This document shows, piece by piece, positions 21,862 through 36,876 of a stretch of 40,603 nt of DNA; position 1 is the first letter of the stretch, and each line of letters opens with the position of its first letter. The stretch comes from a virus. Location of the stretch: the IMG/VR virus record IMGVR_UViG_3300038802_000018, positions 1 through 40,603 of that record, one strand, 5' to 3'. The notes under the pieces are model-generated. The model saw nothing but the letters and a program-made list of their open reading frames with translations. It had not been told where the DNA came from and did no database searches. The translations under genes were made by a program, and so were the position numbers.

Positions 21862-22432
21862 GAAGCCCAAAGCACAGAGTTATAAGCCAAGCGAAGCGGA
21901 TAAAATAAGCGCTTCTGTCGCCATGGCTGAGTATAACTTTTTTAAGGATAACTACGACCCGCTTCTTCAAACAATGCGGGATGAGGCAGGAAGCGATGAC
22001 GCCACAACAACTCTTAGGGCTAGGTCTAACGCCGACACTATGCAGGCGCTCACCAGCAACTTGTCTTTACAAGAAACGCAGCGTATTGATTCGGGCTCGG
22101 ACATGGCGCAAGCCGTTCAGGGTCAATTAGGCCAAGCTACTGTTCAAGGTAAAAATATTCAAAATCAAATGGGATCAAATGTCTTGGGGATCGCTCGCGG
22201 TCAGGCTGCAGACGCACAAAAAGGTATGGCTGTCGCGTCTCGTCTTGGAACGTCTGAAGCACTAGCTAGGGCGCAAGCGAAACAGACCGAGTCTCAAGCA
22301 AAATTCAAAGCTGGAACTCAAATTGCCGGTGCGCTTTTTGGCCAGGGTCTAAAAAATTATGCTGAAACCGATAACATTTTTGGTGAGGGCTCTATTAAAG
22401 ATCGTATTAAATCATCGATGGGAGTCGCGTAA
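21854..22432 (+). CDS. Ejection / internal virion protein A
   Basis: 192 residues, rich in Ala, Gln, Ser and Thr, with helical repeats (QAVQGQLGQATVQGKNIQ, RGQAADAQKGMAVASR, ARAQAKQTESQAK). Such Ala/Gln-rich helical proteins encoded between adaptors and the giant internal protein are typical internal virion proteins released into the host with the DNA. It overlaps both neighbours by 1-8 bases. Confidence 0.7.
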   Translation: MSKKPKAQSYKPSEADKISASVAMAEYNFFKDNYDPLLQTMRDEAGSDDATTTLRARSNADTMQALTSNLSLQETQRIDSGSDMAQAVQGQLGQATVQGKNIQNQMGSNVLGIARGQAADAQKGMAVASRLGTSEALARAQAKQTESQAKFKAGTQIAGALFGQGLKNYAETDNIFGEGSIKDRIKSSMGVA

Positions 22433-23046
22433 TGGGGATATTAAGTAATTTTTTTGCGTACGGCGGGCCGTTGTCACAACTTTATATGCAGAATCAACAA
22501 CCCCATTCTTATGGCGGTCGAGGCCCACTACAACCTGTGTCTGACCCAGACAAGGCTTTTGCTGACCTTACTCGTAAAGAGTACGAAGACTTCATAGCGA
22601 ATTATGGTGACTTCGAAATGGAGATGATCGCGAAATCACAAACCGACACAAGCATTATTGATCAAGCTCGAGACGATACGGCAACAGCCGCTAAGTTAAC
22701 CAGAGAGGTGCAGCAGCGTAATCTCCAACGTTATGGAGGGCAGCTTACTGGTGCCCAACAACAAGAGATGAATCGTGCCCTTCAGCGCGGCAATACGCTA
22801 GGCAGCATCCAGTCGATGAATGATGCGCGTATCGCGCAGGATGAGGCCAATACAAGACTATTGTCTGACTTAATAAATATTGGCCAGGGCGTTAATCGCA
22901 CCTCACAGTCTCAATTGGGGCAATCCGCTCAGAACGCTACTAATCTTAAGAACGCTTACACGCAAGCCAAAGCCCAATCAAAGGCCAACACTTACAACAC
23001 AGTTAGTAGTTTAGCTGCTACTGCAATTATTGCGCTGGCTATTTAG
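22432..23046 (+). CDS. Ejection / internal virion protein B
   Basis: 204 residues. The N-terminus is Gly/Gln-rich (FAYGGPLSQLYMQNQQ), the middle an Arg/Gln helical region (REVQQRNLQRYGGQLTGAQ) and the end a hydrophobic stretch (VSSLAATAIIALAI) that could insert into a membrane. The ATG overlaps the stop of the preceding gene. Role inferred from composition and position, as for its neighbour. Confidence 0.7.
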   Translation: MGILSNFFAYGGPLSQLYMQNQQPHSYGGRGPLQPVSDPDKAFADLTRKEYEDFIANYGDFEMEMIAKSQTDTSIIDQARDDTATAAKLTREVQQRNLQRYGGQLTGAQQQEMNRALQRGNTLGSIQSMNDARIAQDEANTRLLSDLINIGQGVNRTSQSQLGQSAQNATNLKNAYTQAKAQSKANTYNTVSSLAATAIIALAI

Positions 23047-23055
23047 GAGTCTGTC

Positions 23056-24978
23056 ATGAGTTTTTTAGCGGGTTTTCAAGCGGTACAACAAGCGGGTCTC
23101 AACGCTCAAAGGATTAAAGGGCAAAGAATATCCAACGAGGCCGCGCAGGCCCAACTTTCTCAATATCAGTCTCAAGAGGTTATGCAAGTCGGCAATAGTT
23201 TAGGTTACGTGAGAGCTGACAATACTTTTGATCGTGAGCTGTGGCAGAGCCATATAGAAAGCGATGATAAAACCTTACGTGATAAAGCCTCTTTTTTTGG
23301 TGCCGCGCTGGCTAACCGGGTGCACGGAAACGAACAATTTTTAGCTACAGACGTGAAAAAACTAAAAGATGGAAGTTTTGTAACGACTGGTCAAAACCTT
23401 CAGACAGGTAAACCTGGCGTTATCACTGATAATGCTACTACAGACCCTGACGACACCGTGACAAGATTTGGTTCTCAAGAAGCAGGAAACCTAATGGATC
23501 TGATTTACTCTACTAAAATTAGACCAGACGGCAGTGATCCATTACGTCAGAACCAGATGGCTTTGATAAACGACGCCGAATATATATCCGAAAGCCAAGG
23601 GCGTCCCGATTTTATTCGTAATGCTTATGGTGCCCTGTCTAGGTTACCAGAAGAAGAACGCGAAGAAGCCGCTGGTAGAATACACGCGTTGATTAAAGGG
23701 GAAGAGTATGTGGGGCCGGGCGCAACAACTACTCAGACCCAAGATACAAGTGCATCAGCATCAGAAGCTAGTGATGCCCCTGCTCCAACTCCGACTGATA
23801 GGAACACCGTTATTACACGTATTGAGGACCTTAGAACTCAGTTAGTCGAAGAAACTCCTGGAAAACCAGGAAGAGGACTTACGCCAAATCAGCAAAAAGT
23901 TGCTAATAAAAACAAAGCGACTAATGCACAGATAGACGCAGCCTTCGAAAAATTACCGGAAGTAATCGAGTTAAGGGAAAAAATAGCTGGGCTTGATCTC
24001 CGCTCTGGCGGCACAAAAAGAGCCCAATACCTTAGGGATATTGAAGCTATTAAGAATAACCCCCTTGTTCCTGATGAGATTAATCAGGCAGCATCTAGTC
24101 TGCCAGATGATCCTGAGGAACTGAAAACTACATTACAAAGCAATACTCCTGTCCGGAACCAAGAGTTGATTTCTACAATCGCAAATTACATGCGCAATAA
24201 CAACGTCACTAATATAAACCAACTCAGTGGCCAACCTCTGGCCGTCAAAAAAATGGTTGTCGCAGCGGCTGTTGCAAACATACCGGAAGGTAATTTAAGG
24301 AATCAGACTCTAGTTGCTCTGACGAACTTGATGGAAACAGGTAATCCAGGCACTTCAAGCTTAGATGTTGCTAAATTTGGGCTTGACCAGAAAACGTTTG
24401 GTTTGAGGTACGCTGAGTTACAGAGACAGTTTGGTAATGACACTGATGCTGCTAATAAAGCCGTATCTGAGATATCGACCAATATAGTTAAACCGCTTGT
24501 TGATGATGACGGTAAAATTAGAGCTCTTGATGACCTCGAGGATGGTCAGAGGGCGGAAATTTTGACGACTTACTCTATCTTGACAAGAAACGCTAGAGGT
24601 GCACAAACAAATAGGAGAGCTAATAGACCACCTACACCCGTACAGCTTGCCGCGGAAAAACAACTTCTTGATGCTCTAATACCATTAACAATTAGTAGAG
24701 CCAGAGAAGAAGGCCTCAGTATCTTATTTGAACCACTAGAGTCTCTATTCTCTATACCTCGCGACGACCCTAACTACATACCTGGGTCTATGGCTGATCA
24801 GATTGGTATTGAGAAAGACCGTAACGGTAACGTTACCCGTATTTTCTTTGGTGACCCAAGCGGCGGTAGAACCGAAGATTCTATTTCAGTCAAAGATTTA
24901 CTCAAAGTTATGGATCAAGCGGACATCAATACACTAATCGCAATAGGCGAGAGAAACCAAAGCCAGGCCACTCAGTAG
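23056..24978 (+). CDS. Ejection / internal virion protein C
   Basis: 640 residues. The N-terminal 60 residues are Gln/Ala-rich (AGFQAVQQAGLNAQRIKGQ); an extended Ala/Pro/Thr linker (TSASASEASDAPAPTPTDR) near residue 235 separates an N-terminal from a C-terminal helical half (LPDDPEELKTTLQSN; MVVAAAVANIPEGNLRNQ). No enzyme motif seen. It directly precedes the giant protein and probably forms the internal core or periplasmic channel together with it. Confidence 0.75.
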   Translation: MSFLAGFQAVQQAGLNAQRIKGQRISNEAAQAQLSQYQSQEVMQVGNSLGYVRADNTFDRELWQSHIESDDKTLRDKASFFGAALANRVHGNEQFLATDVKKLKDGSFVTTGQNLQTGKPGVITDNATTDPDDTVTRFGSQEAGNLMDLIYSTKIRPDGSDPLRQNQMALINDAEYISESQGRPDFIRNAYGALSRLPEEEREEAAGRIHALIKGEEYVGPGATTTQTQDTSASASEASDAPAPTPTDRNTVITRIEDLRTQLVEETPGKPGRGLTPNQQKVANKNKATNAQIDAAFEKLPEVIELREKIAGLDLRSGGTKRAQYLRDIEAIKNNPLVPDEINQAASSLPDDPEELKTTLQSNTPVRNQELISTIANYMRNNNVTNINQLSGQPLAVKKMVVAAAVANIPEGNLRNQTLVALTNLMETGNPGTSSLDVAKFGLDQKTFGLRYAELQRQFGNDTDAANKAVSEISTNIVKPLVDDDGKIRALDDLEDGQRAEILTTYSILTRNARGAQTNRRANRPPTPVQLAAEKQLLDALIPLTISRAREEGLSILFEPLESLFSIPRDDPNYIPGSMADQIGIEKDRNGNVTRIFFGDPSGGRTEDSISVKDLLKVMDQADINTLIAIGERNQSQATQ

Positions 24979-24993
24979 GAAAGATTAAGGGCG

Positions 24994-32259
<7,266 letters not shown>

Positions 32260-32260
32260 T

Positions 32261-32275
32261 ATTAGTGGAGCTAAT
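32261..32275 (+). promoter_or_regulatory. Palindrome copy 6 with GGA loop over the ribosome site
   Basis: ATTAGT-GGA-GCTAAT is one mismatch (a G-U pair in RNA) from perfect. It differs from other copies in that the loop is GGA and the loop plus next base form the Shine-Dalgarno GGAG, 2 bases after the giant gene's stop and 6 bases before the next ATG. A GGA in a short hairpin loop over a ribosome site is the known target form of CsrA, and this phage encodes a CsrA homologue. Confidence 0.6.
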
Positions 32276-32276
32276 T

Positions 32277-32567
32277 ATGGCAGCAAAGAAGGATCCAAGA
32301 TTGGCTAGAGCCGGAGTCAGCGGGTACAACAAACCGAAGCGTACCCCTAACCATCCGAAGAAAAGCCATGTTGTCGTTGCCAAAGAAGGCGACAAAGTAA
32401 AGACCATTCGTTTCGGTGAGCAAGGCGCGAAGACCGCGGGCAAACCAAAGAAAGGCGAAAGCGACCGTATGAAAAAGAAGCGTGCTAGCTTCAAGGCTCG
32501 CCATCGCCGCAACATAGCAAAAGGAAAGATGTCAGCGGCTTATTGGGCTGACAAAGTTAAATGGTGA
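32277..32567 (+). CDS. Basic DUF5872-like protein
   Basis: 96 residues from the ATG at 32277. Very basic (GYNKPKRTPNHPKKSH). The C-terminal pattern TIRFGEQGAKTAGKPKKGESD, KKKRASFKARHRRNIAKGKMSAAYWADKVKW fits the DUF5872 group of marine phages, where the usual end is RRKSFRARH-...-YWSCKMW. Function of the group unknown; the charge suggests DNA binding or virion-associated packing. It overlaps the endolysin gene by 7 bases. Confidence 0.8.
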   Translation: MAAKKDPRLARAGVSGYNKPKRTPNHPKKSHVVVAKEGDKVKTIRFGEQGAKTAGKPKKGESDRMKKKRASFKARHRRNIAKGKMSAAYWADKVKW

Positions 32568-32971
32568 GTGAAATGGATTGGAGCAGGTACCCAAATTTTA
32601 GCCGTGAAGAGTTCGAGTGCTCAGCCACGGGTTACTGCGATATGAACGCTGATTTCATGGAGCAGATTCAAATTCTTCGTGAGGTCTATGGAAGACCCAT
32701 GGTTGTAACCAGTGGGTATAGAGACCCGATAGAGCACCCTATTGAGGCCAACAAGACACGTCCTGGCGCTCATGCATATGGAGTGGCTGCAGACTTCAAA
32801 GTGGCGTATGGCGACGCTTATGAGCTTTTGACCTCTGCTATTGAATTGAATGTATTTACGGGCATAGGAATTGCCCAGAAAGGCGATCCAGCTAGTCGTT
32901 TTATACACCTGGATACTGCCACGAGTGAGATGCTTGACGGAGCGCTGCGTCCCACGATCTGGAGTTACTGA
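32561..32971 (+). CDS. Endolysin, peptidase M15 (D-Ala-D-Ala carboxypeptidase type)
   Basis: 136 residues. Zinc ligands are visible in the M15_3 pattern: PGAHAYGVAADF gives H71 and D78, and FIHLD gives H116. The upstream SGYRDPIEHPIEANK loop is also typical. It cuts the peptide stems of peptidoglycan at lysis. No signal peptide, so it needs a holin, which follows directly (stop and start overlap in TGATG). A second in-frame ATG at 32573 has a GGTGAG leader and could be the real start. Confidence 0.9.
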   Translation: MVSEMDWSRYPNFSREEFECSATGYCDMNADFMEQIQILREVYGRPMVVTSGYRDPIEHPIEANKTRPGAHAYGVAADFKVAYGDAYELLTSAIELNVFTGIGIAQKGDPASRFIHLDTATSEMLDGALRPTIWSY

Positions 32972-33336
32972 TGTTACAGAGTCTGTTTGGCCCCGTTGCC
33001 AGTGTTGCTACAAAGTTTATGGAAGGTCGGCAAAAGAAAGCCGAGCTCAAAGCACGTGTGGAAGAAGCCAAAGTCAACGCGAAGATTAAGAAGTTGGAGC
33101 AAGACGGCGGCTGGGAAGAAAAAGCTATGGACGCCTCGGCAGACTCGTGGAAAGACGAGGCCTGGACGATTTGTTTTATCGCGATCATAGCCGGGTCCTT
33201 CATTCCTGCGGCACAGCCGTATATGCAGCAGGGTTTTGACTTCCTTCGTACCGCCCCTGAGTGGATTCAATGGGGCATCTTGGCATCTATAGGCGCGAGC
33301 TTCGGCCTCAAGTCTATCGGTAAATTGAAAGGTTAA
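32971..33336 (+). CDS. Holin-like membrane protein (3TM / GTA holin type)
   Basis: 121 residues. The N-terminal 65 residues are a charged coiled coil (KKAELKARVEEAKVNAKIKK); two membrane helices follow (AWTICFIAIIAGSFIPA and IQWGILASIGASFGLKSIG). Proteins of this form belong to the 3TM holin group that releases gene transfer agents and many proteobacterial phages. Position right after the endolysin confirms a lysis role. Confidence 0.8.
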   Translation: MLQSLFGPVASVATKFMEGRQKKAELKARVEEAKVNAKIKKLEQDGGWEEKAMDASADSWKDEAWTICFIAIIAGSFIPAAQPYMQQGFDFLRTAPEWIQWGILASIGASFGLKSIGKLKG

Positions 33337-33338
33337 TC

Positions 33339-33713
33339 ATGGCGTATTTACAAACAGTAAAAATGGTGACCGGCGATACGCTTCCAGAGGTCACCGTCAG
33401 TCTTAAAGACAGTAATGAAGCAGCAGCGGGTCAAACGCTGGATGAAAACAATAGTGACACCTGGGCACCAATACCGCTTTCTGGCGCAACGGTGCGTCTG
33501 CGGATTCGTCAGGTCGGGCAAACAGAAATCTTGAAAACCTTACTTATGACTATTACGGATGCCACTAACGGTAAAGCGGCAACCGTTTTTCCCGCAGATA
33601 CGTTTGCTACACCAGGCGTGTATGAGGGTGAGGTCGAGATATCTTTTTCAGGCGGCGGCATACAAACACTGTTTGACCTAATCAAGTTCAATGTCCGAGG
33701 TGACTTCGACTAA
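33339..33713 (+). CDS. Baseplate/fibre-type immunoglobulin-like protein (BppU-like)
   Basis: 124 residues. The conserved pattern is ATVRLRIRQVGQTEILKTLL, then TITDATNGKAATVFPADTFATPGVYEGEVEISFSGG and LFDLIKFNVRGDF, a BppU N-domain-like beta sandwich used in tail fibre and baseplate proteins. As a stand-alone protein it probably attaches another fibre to the tail. Its stop overlaps the next start by one base. Confidence 0.78.
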   Translation: MAYLQTVKMVTGDTLPEVTVSLKDSNEAAAGQTLDENNSDTWAPIPLSGATVRLRIRQVGQTEILKTLLMTITDATNGKAATVFPADTFATPGVYEGEVEISFSGGGIQTLFDLIKFNVRGDFD

Positions 33714-34510
33714 TGGCCTCAAAATACGTACTCACTGCTGTCGAACTCAAGGCTGTCTTGGAAAAGATTGAAGCTGAGGGTGTCGTCACGCTTGATGCGT
33801 ATCCGGTGAACAAATATTTTATTGGTGACGATGCTGATCCGGTCACTATGACTGATGTTCAGCAGTTTGATGTTGCTACTTCTTTGACTGACATTGCGTC
33901 TATGTCAGATAGTTTGCCGCTGTTTACAATTGACAAAGGCCTGGCGGATACAGTCGGTATTACTGAATCGATTGACTTTTTTGTCACAACAATCCGAGAG
34001 GTTGCAGACGCTGTTTCTATGGTCGAAGTAGCGGGCATTCTTTTCGAACATGGTGGCTTTACAGACTCGATGTCGGTGTCAGAGGCTATCTCTGTTCAAG
34101 CCGAGCCGAATCCTTCTGAAACTCTTACGATCGGTGACGCCCCCGTCACAGTTATGACATTACAAAAAGCTGACAGCGTCTCTGTTGGGGACGCGCCAGT
34201 GCTGGTCATAAGCAAAGCATTCACAGATGGCATAGCCATCGACGATCAATCAGAGCTTGAGACTCTGTCTGACATTGCTAAACAAAATGTATTTTCCGTG
34301 CTCGAAAGTCATGCTATTAACGTAGATAGTGTCCTTTCCGACACAACGAACTTGTCAGAGTCAGCGGTGCTGGCCCTTTCAACTGTAGAGTCTGATTCCA
34401 TTTCAATGGGTGATGATTCTGTAGAACTGCGACTCAACGGTTTTCTGGTTGGGGCAGAGTCGTCAGTCCTTAACGCCCAATCACTTAACGAGTTCACGTT
34501 GAACTCATAG
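33713..34510 (+). CDS. Repeat-containing fibre-like protein
   Basis: 265 residues. After about 55 residues the chain consists of degenerate repeats of about 17-19 residues with the core D-x-V-S-V-x-[DE]: ADTVGITESI, ADAVSMVEVA, TDSMSVSEAI, SETLTIGDAP, ADSVSVGDAP, TDGIAIDDQS and further copies. Such acidic beta-strand repeats form elongated solenoid or fibre shafts. Probably a tail appendage. The number of repeats may vary between relatives. Confidence 0.7.
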   Translation: MASKYVLTAVELKAVLEKIEAEGVVTLDAYPVNKYFIGDDADPVTMTDVQQFDVATSLTDIASMSDSLPLFTIDKGLADTVGITESIDFFVTTIREVADAVSMVEVAGILFEHGGFTDSMSVSEAISVQAEPNPSETLTIGDAPVTVMTLQKADSVSVGDAPVLVISKAFTDGIAIDDQSELETLSDIAKQNVFSVLESHAINVDSVLSDTTNLSESAVLALSTVESDSISMGDDSVELRLNGFLVGAESSVLNAQSLNEFTLNS

Positions 34511-34519
34511 GAGCTGAAA

Positions 34520-34945
34520 ATGATTAATGATGGTTTGAAAATGAAAGGCCGACTTACGATTGCCTTGAATGATGAAGTCGTTCAGGAAGTCGATAACTTG
34601 GTCGTGACTGCAGGTAAGAACTATGTAGCTAGTCGTATGAAAGATGCTACAGCAACCGCAATGTCGCATATGGCAATCGGAACAGGAACTACAGCCGCTG
34701 CTGCTAATGACGCAACTCTCGAAACTGAGGCAGCCCGTACAGCACTTACTTCGGTAACTGTCTCGAATAACACAATTGTTTATGTTGATACTTTCGGAGC
34801 CGGTACCGGTACGGGCGCAATCACTGAAGCAGGTGTTTTTAACGCTGCCTCGAACGGAACAATGCTTTGCCGCACTGTGTTTAGTGTTGTTAACAAAGGC
34901 GCTGACGACTCAATGACTATCACATGGACGGTCACCGTTTCGTAG
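34520..34945 (+). CDS. Conserved tail-associated protein
   Basis: 141 residues. The pattern is LVVTAGKNYVASRMKDAT, HMAIGTGTTAAAANDATLETEAARTAL, GAITEAGVFNAASNGTMLCRTVFSVV and a final DDSMTITWTVTVS. I have seen this beta-rich domain in tail proteins of many phages, where it is usually annotated only as hypothetical. It lies between fibre proteins with the same direction and short gaps. No catalytic site. Confidence 0.72.
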   Translation: MINDGLKMKGRLTIALNDEVVQEVDNLVVTAGKNYVASRMKDATATAMSHMAIGTGTTAAAANDATLETEAARTALTSVTVSNNTIVYVDTFGAGTGTGAITEAGVFNAASNGTMLCRTVFSVVNKGADDSMTITWTVTVS

Positions 34946-34951
34946 ATTTAA

Positions 34952-34966
34952 ATTAGCTACGCTAAT
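34952..34966. repeat. Palindrome copy 7 (ATTAGC-TAC-GCTAAT)
   Basis: Perfect 6-bp inverted repeat in the 35-base gap between two tail genes, 4 bases before the GGAGG ribosome site of the next gene. Confidence 0.75.
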
Positions 34967-34980
34967 AACGGAGGCCGCTC

Positions 34981-35760
34981 ATGGGAATTAAGTTTGCGAA
35001 TAACGCTAAGACGACGCTTAGCGCCAGTTTAAACAACTCGGCTACAAGCTGTACCGTTACTGATGCCAGCGTGTTTCCCACACTTGGGACATACGACTAT
35101 TTTTACATGACGTTAGAAGACGCTTCTCTAAATGCAGAAGTAGTCAAAGTCACGGCAATTAGTACTAACACGTTGACAATTGTGCGTGCGCAAGATGGCA
35201 CATCAGCTCGTGCCTTTGATTCCGGTAATAAGGCTGAGTTAAGGCTTCCTGCTAAAGCGTTGTCTGATGTAACGAACAACGAGTTCACTGACCCACAGGT
35301 TGCACCAGACGGCACTGTGCGGACACTCACAGTAAAAGTAGTTACAAAGACTCAGAGGCATCCTTACTACAATGTGGGCTCCTCTTCCGGTTACGAGATC
35401 GACGGTGTTGAGTCGCCGTTTATTGAGTTGATCATCGGTAACACTTATAAGTTTGATCAGTCTGACAGCAGTAACGCTAATCATCCGTTACGCATGTATT
35501 ATGACGTGGGTAAAAACCGCGCTTATACAACAAATGTCACAACTAGCGGCACACCCGGGTCTGCTGGTGCGTATACACAGATTGCTGTTACCGAAGCAAC
35601 GCCAAGAGTTTTGTTTTACCAATGCAGTGCCCACGCAAATATGGGCTTCTATGCAGCTAGCGCGACTGACAACAACTACGGTTTTTCTGAAGTAACAACC
35701 ACAGCTCCGTCTAGTGGAGCAAACTACCCGGCAGGATATGTTTGGTATGTAGTGAGTTAA
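34981..35760 (+). CDS. Tail-fibre protein with cupredoxin-like metal motif
   Basis: 259 residues. The first 95 residues are a fibre/collar domain (TTLSASLNNSATSCTVTDAS, EVVKVTAISTNTLTIVRAQDGT, AELRLPAKAL). Residues 115-225 resemble a cupredoxin fold: FIELIIGNTYKFDQ, NHPLRMYYD with H168, and YQCSAHANMGF with C215, H218 and M221, in the C-x2-H-x2-M spacing of type 1 copper sites. Short-tailed and myovirus marine phages are known to carry such YCSxHxxMG segments in structural proteins. Whether copper binds is unproven. Confidence 0.78.
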   Translation: MGIKFANNAKTTLSASLNNSATSCTVTDASVFPTLGTYDYFYMTLEDASLNAEVVKVTAISTNTLTIVRAQDGTSARAFDSGNKAELRLPAKALSDVTNNEFTDPQVAPDGTVRTLTVKVVTKTQRHPYYNVGSSSGYEIDGVESPFIELIIGNTYKFDQSDSSNANHPLRMYYDVGKNRAYTTNVTTSGTPGSAGAYTQIAVTEATPRVLFYQCSAHANMGFYAASATDNNYGFSEVTTTAPSSGANYPAGYVWYVVS

Positions 35761-35764
35761 CAGT

Positions 35765-36742
35765 ATGGCAGATCTAAAGGTTAACGATGGCGGTACTGTA
35801 AAAACACCCGAACGTATATTTACTGTAGGTGCTAGTAATACGCTGTACCAAGTGAACTACGTTGTAGCTAACAACGCTAGTCAAACACCTGTGACCGTTT
35901 GGGACGCGATTTTCGCAACTAGCCGCACTACAACCTTTAATACGACTACGTCGTTTATTACGACTTTTGCGACGACCGGAGATACTACTCAGACCACGAC
36001 TACGTCTTTTGCTACAGGCTTTAATACGAGCCAGTCTACAAGTAATGCTACAACCACTACTTTTAGTACAAGTAGGTCGACTTCGTTTAACACAAGTAAA
36101 TCAACGACGACTAGCTTTACGACCTCTTATAACACAAGTAGATCAACTAGTAGGGCAACGAGCGGAGCTTGGTCAGGTTATACTTATAGCGGCACCACTT
36201 TTTGGGTTACATCTTCAGGCGCCGGTGGGAACACCGGACAAGTTAATTGGGGAGGAACTTATCAAGGCCAGGTTACTGGTACCGCTACTCTTGCACAATT
36301 TGGCAGCTACCAGTATCAACGCGGTAGCGTATATTCAAGTACATATGATTCCAAATTAGGGATTACTTCTACTTATTATTACATACAAAGACGTTATAAC
36401 GTTACGACCAGTTTTACGACGACCTTTGGTACTAGTAGAGGAACTAGTAGAGCAACGACTACCACTTACGCCACAAGTAGAACGACCTCCTTTAATACAA
36501 GCAGATCAACTACAACTACATTCAATACGGCGGTAGGTACAAGCGCAACAACAAGCCGAGACACAACTACCACATTTAGTACGTCTTTCGATACTACAAA
36601 TACAACAAGCCAACTCACGGCTACCAGCAACGCTACGACTGTATATGAACGCGTTACCGCTACAGGGGCAGAAACAGAAGTTTCGTCTGCAGGTGCGCAC
36701 AACATTAGATATTGGGATGGAAGCCAATGGACAGAGGAATAG
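35765..36742 (+). CDS. Thr/Ser-repeat tail fibre
   Basis: 325 residues. Two blocks of low-complexity repeats (residues about 52-135 and 215-300) are built from units such as TSFNTSRSTT, TTFSTSRSTS and TTTSFNTS, mostly 7-8 residues long, and almost all Thr, Ser, Phe/Tyr, Asn and Arg. Between them is a unique Gly/Tyr-rich domain (GNTGQVNWGGTYQGQVTG). The last 30 residues are a compact cap (HNIRYWDGSQWTEE). The repeats should form a thin, regular beta shaft exposing Thr/Ser/Arg faces. It may adapt host binding by changing repeat number. Confidence 0.72.
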   Translation: MADLKVNDGGTVKTPERIFTVGASNTLYQVNYVVANNASQTPVTVWDAIFATSRTTTFNTTTSFITTFATTGDTTQTTTTSFATGFNTSQSTSNATTTTFSTSRSTSFNTSKSTTTSFTTSYNTSRSTSRATSGAWSGYTYSGTTFWVTSSGAGGNTGQVNWGGTYQGQVTGTATLAQFGSYQYQRGSVYSSTYDSKLGITSTYYYIQRRYNVTTSFTTTFGTSRGTSRATTTTYATSRTTSFNTSRSTTTTFNTAVGTSATTSRDTTTTFSTSFDTTNTTSQLTATSNATTVYERVTATGAETEVSSAGAHNIRYWDGSQWTEE

Positions 36743-36876
36743 AAGAAGCAATCGATCTTTTAAATAAGAGAATTGAGGCAACAATAGAAATACTTATGGA
36801 GCATCTGAAAGACACTGAAGAGCGTCTTGAAGCCATGGAGGAAAAGGTTGATGGCTTTTCAGAAGATGTCGAATAA
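36727..36876 (+). CDS. Coiled-coil mini-protein, 49 residues
   Basis: An ATG at 36727 lies inside the end of the fibre gene (16-base overlap) and opens a 49-residue frame, MDRGIEEAIDLLNKRIEATI onward, ending at a TAA at 36876. It is one continuous acidic coiled coil. Its last 26 bases overlap the start of the next gene in another frame. Small coiled coils next to fibre genes often act as chaperones or trimerisation aids; this is inference. Confidence 0.6.
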   Translation: MDRGIEEAIDLLNKRIEATIEILMEHLKDTEERLEAMEEKVDGFSEDVE

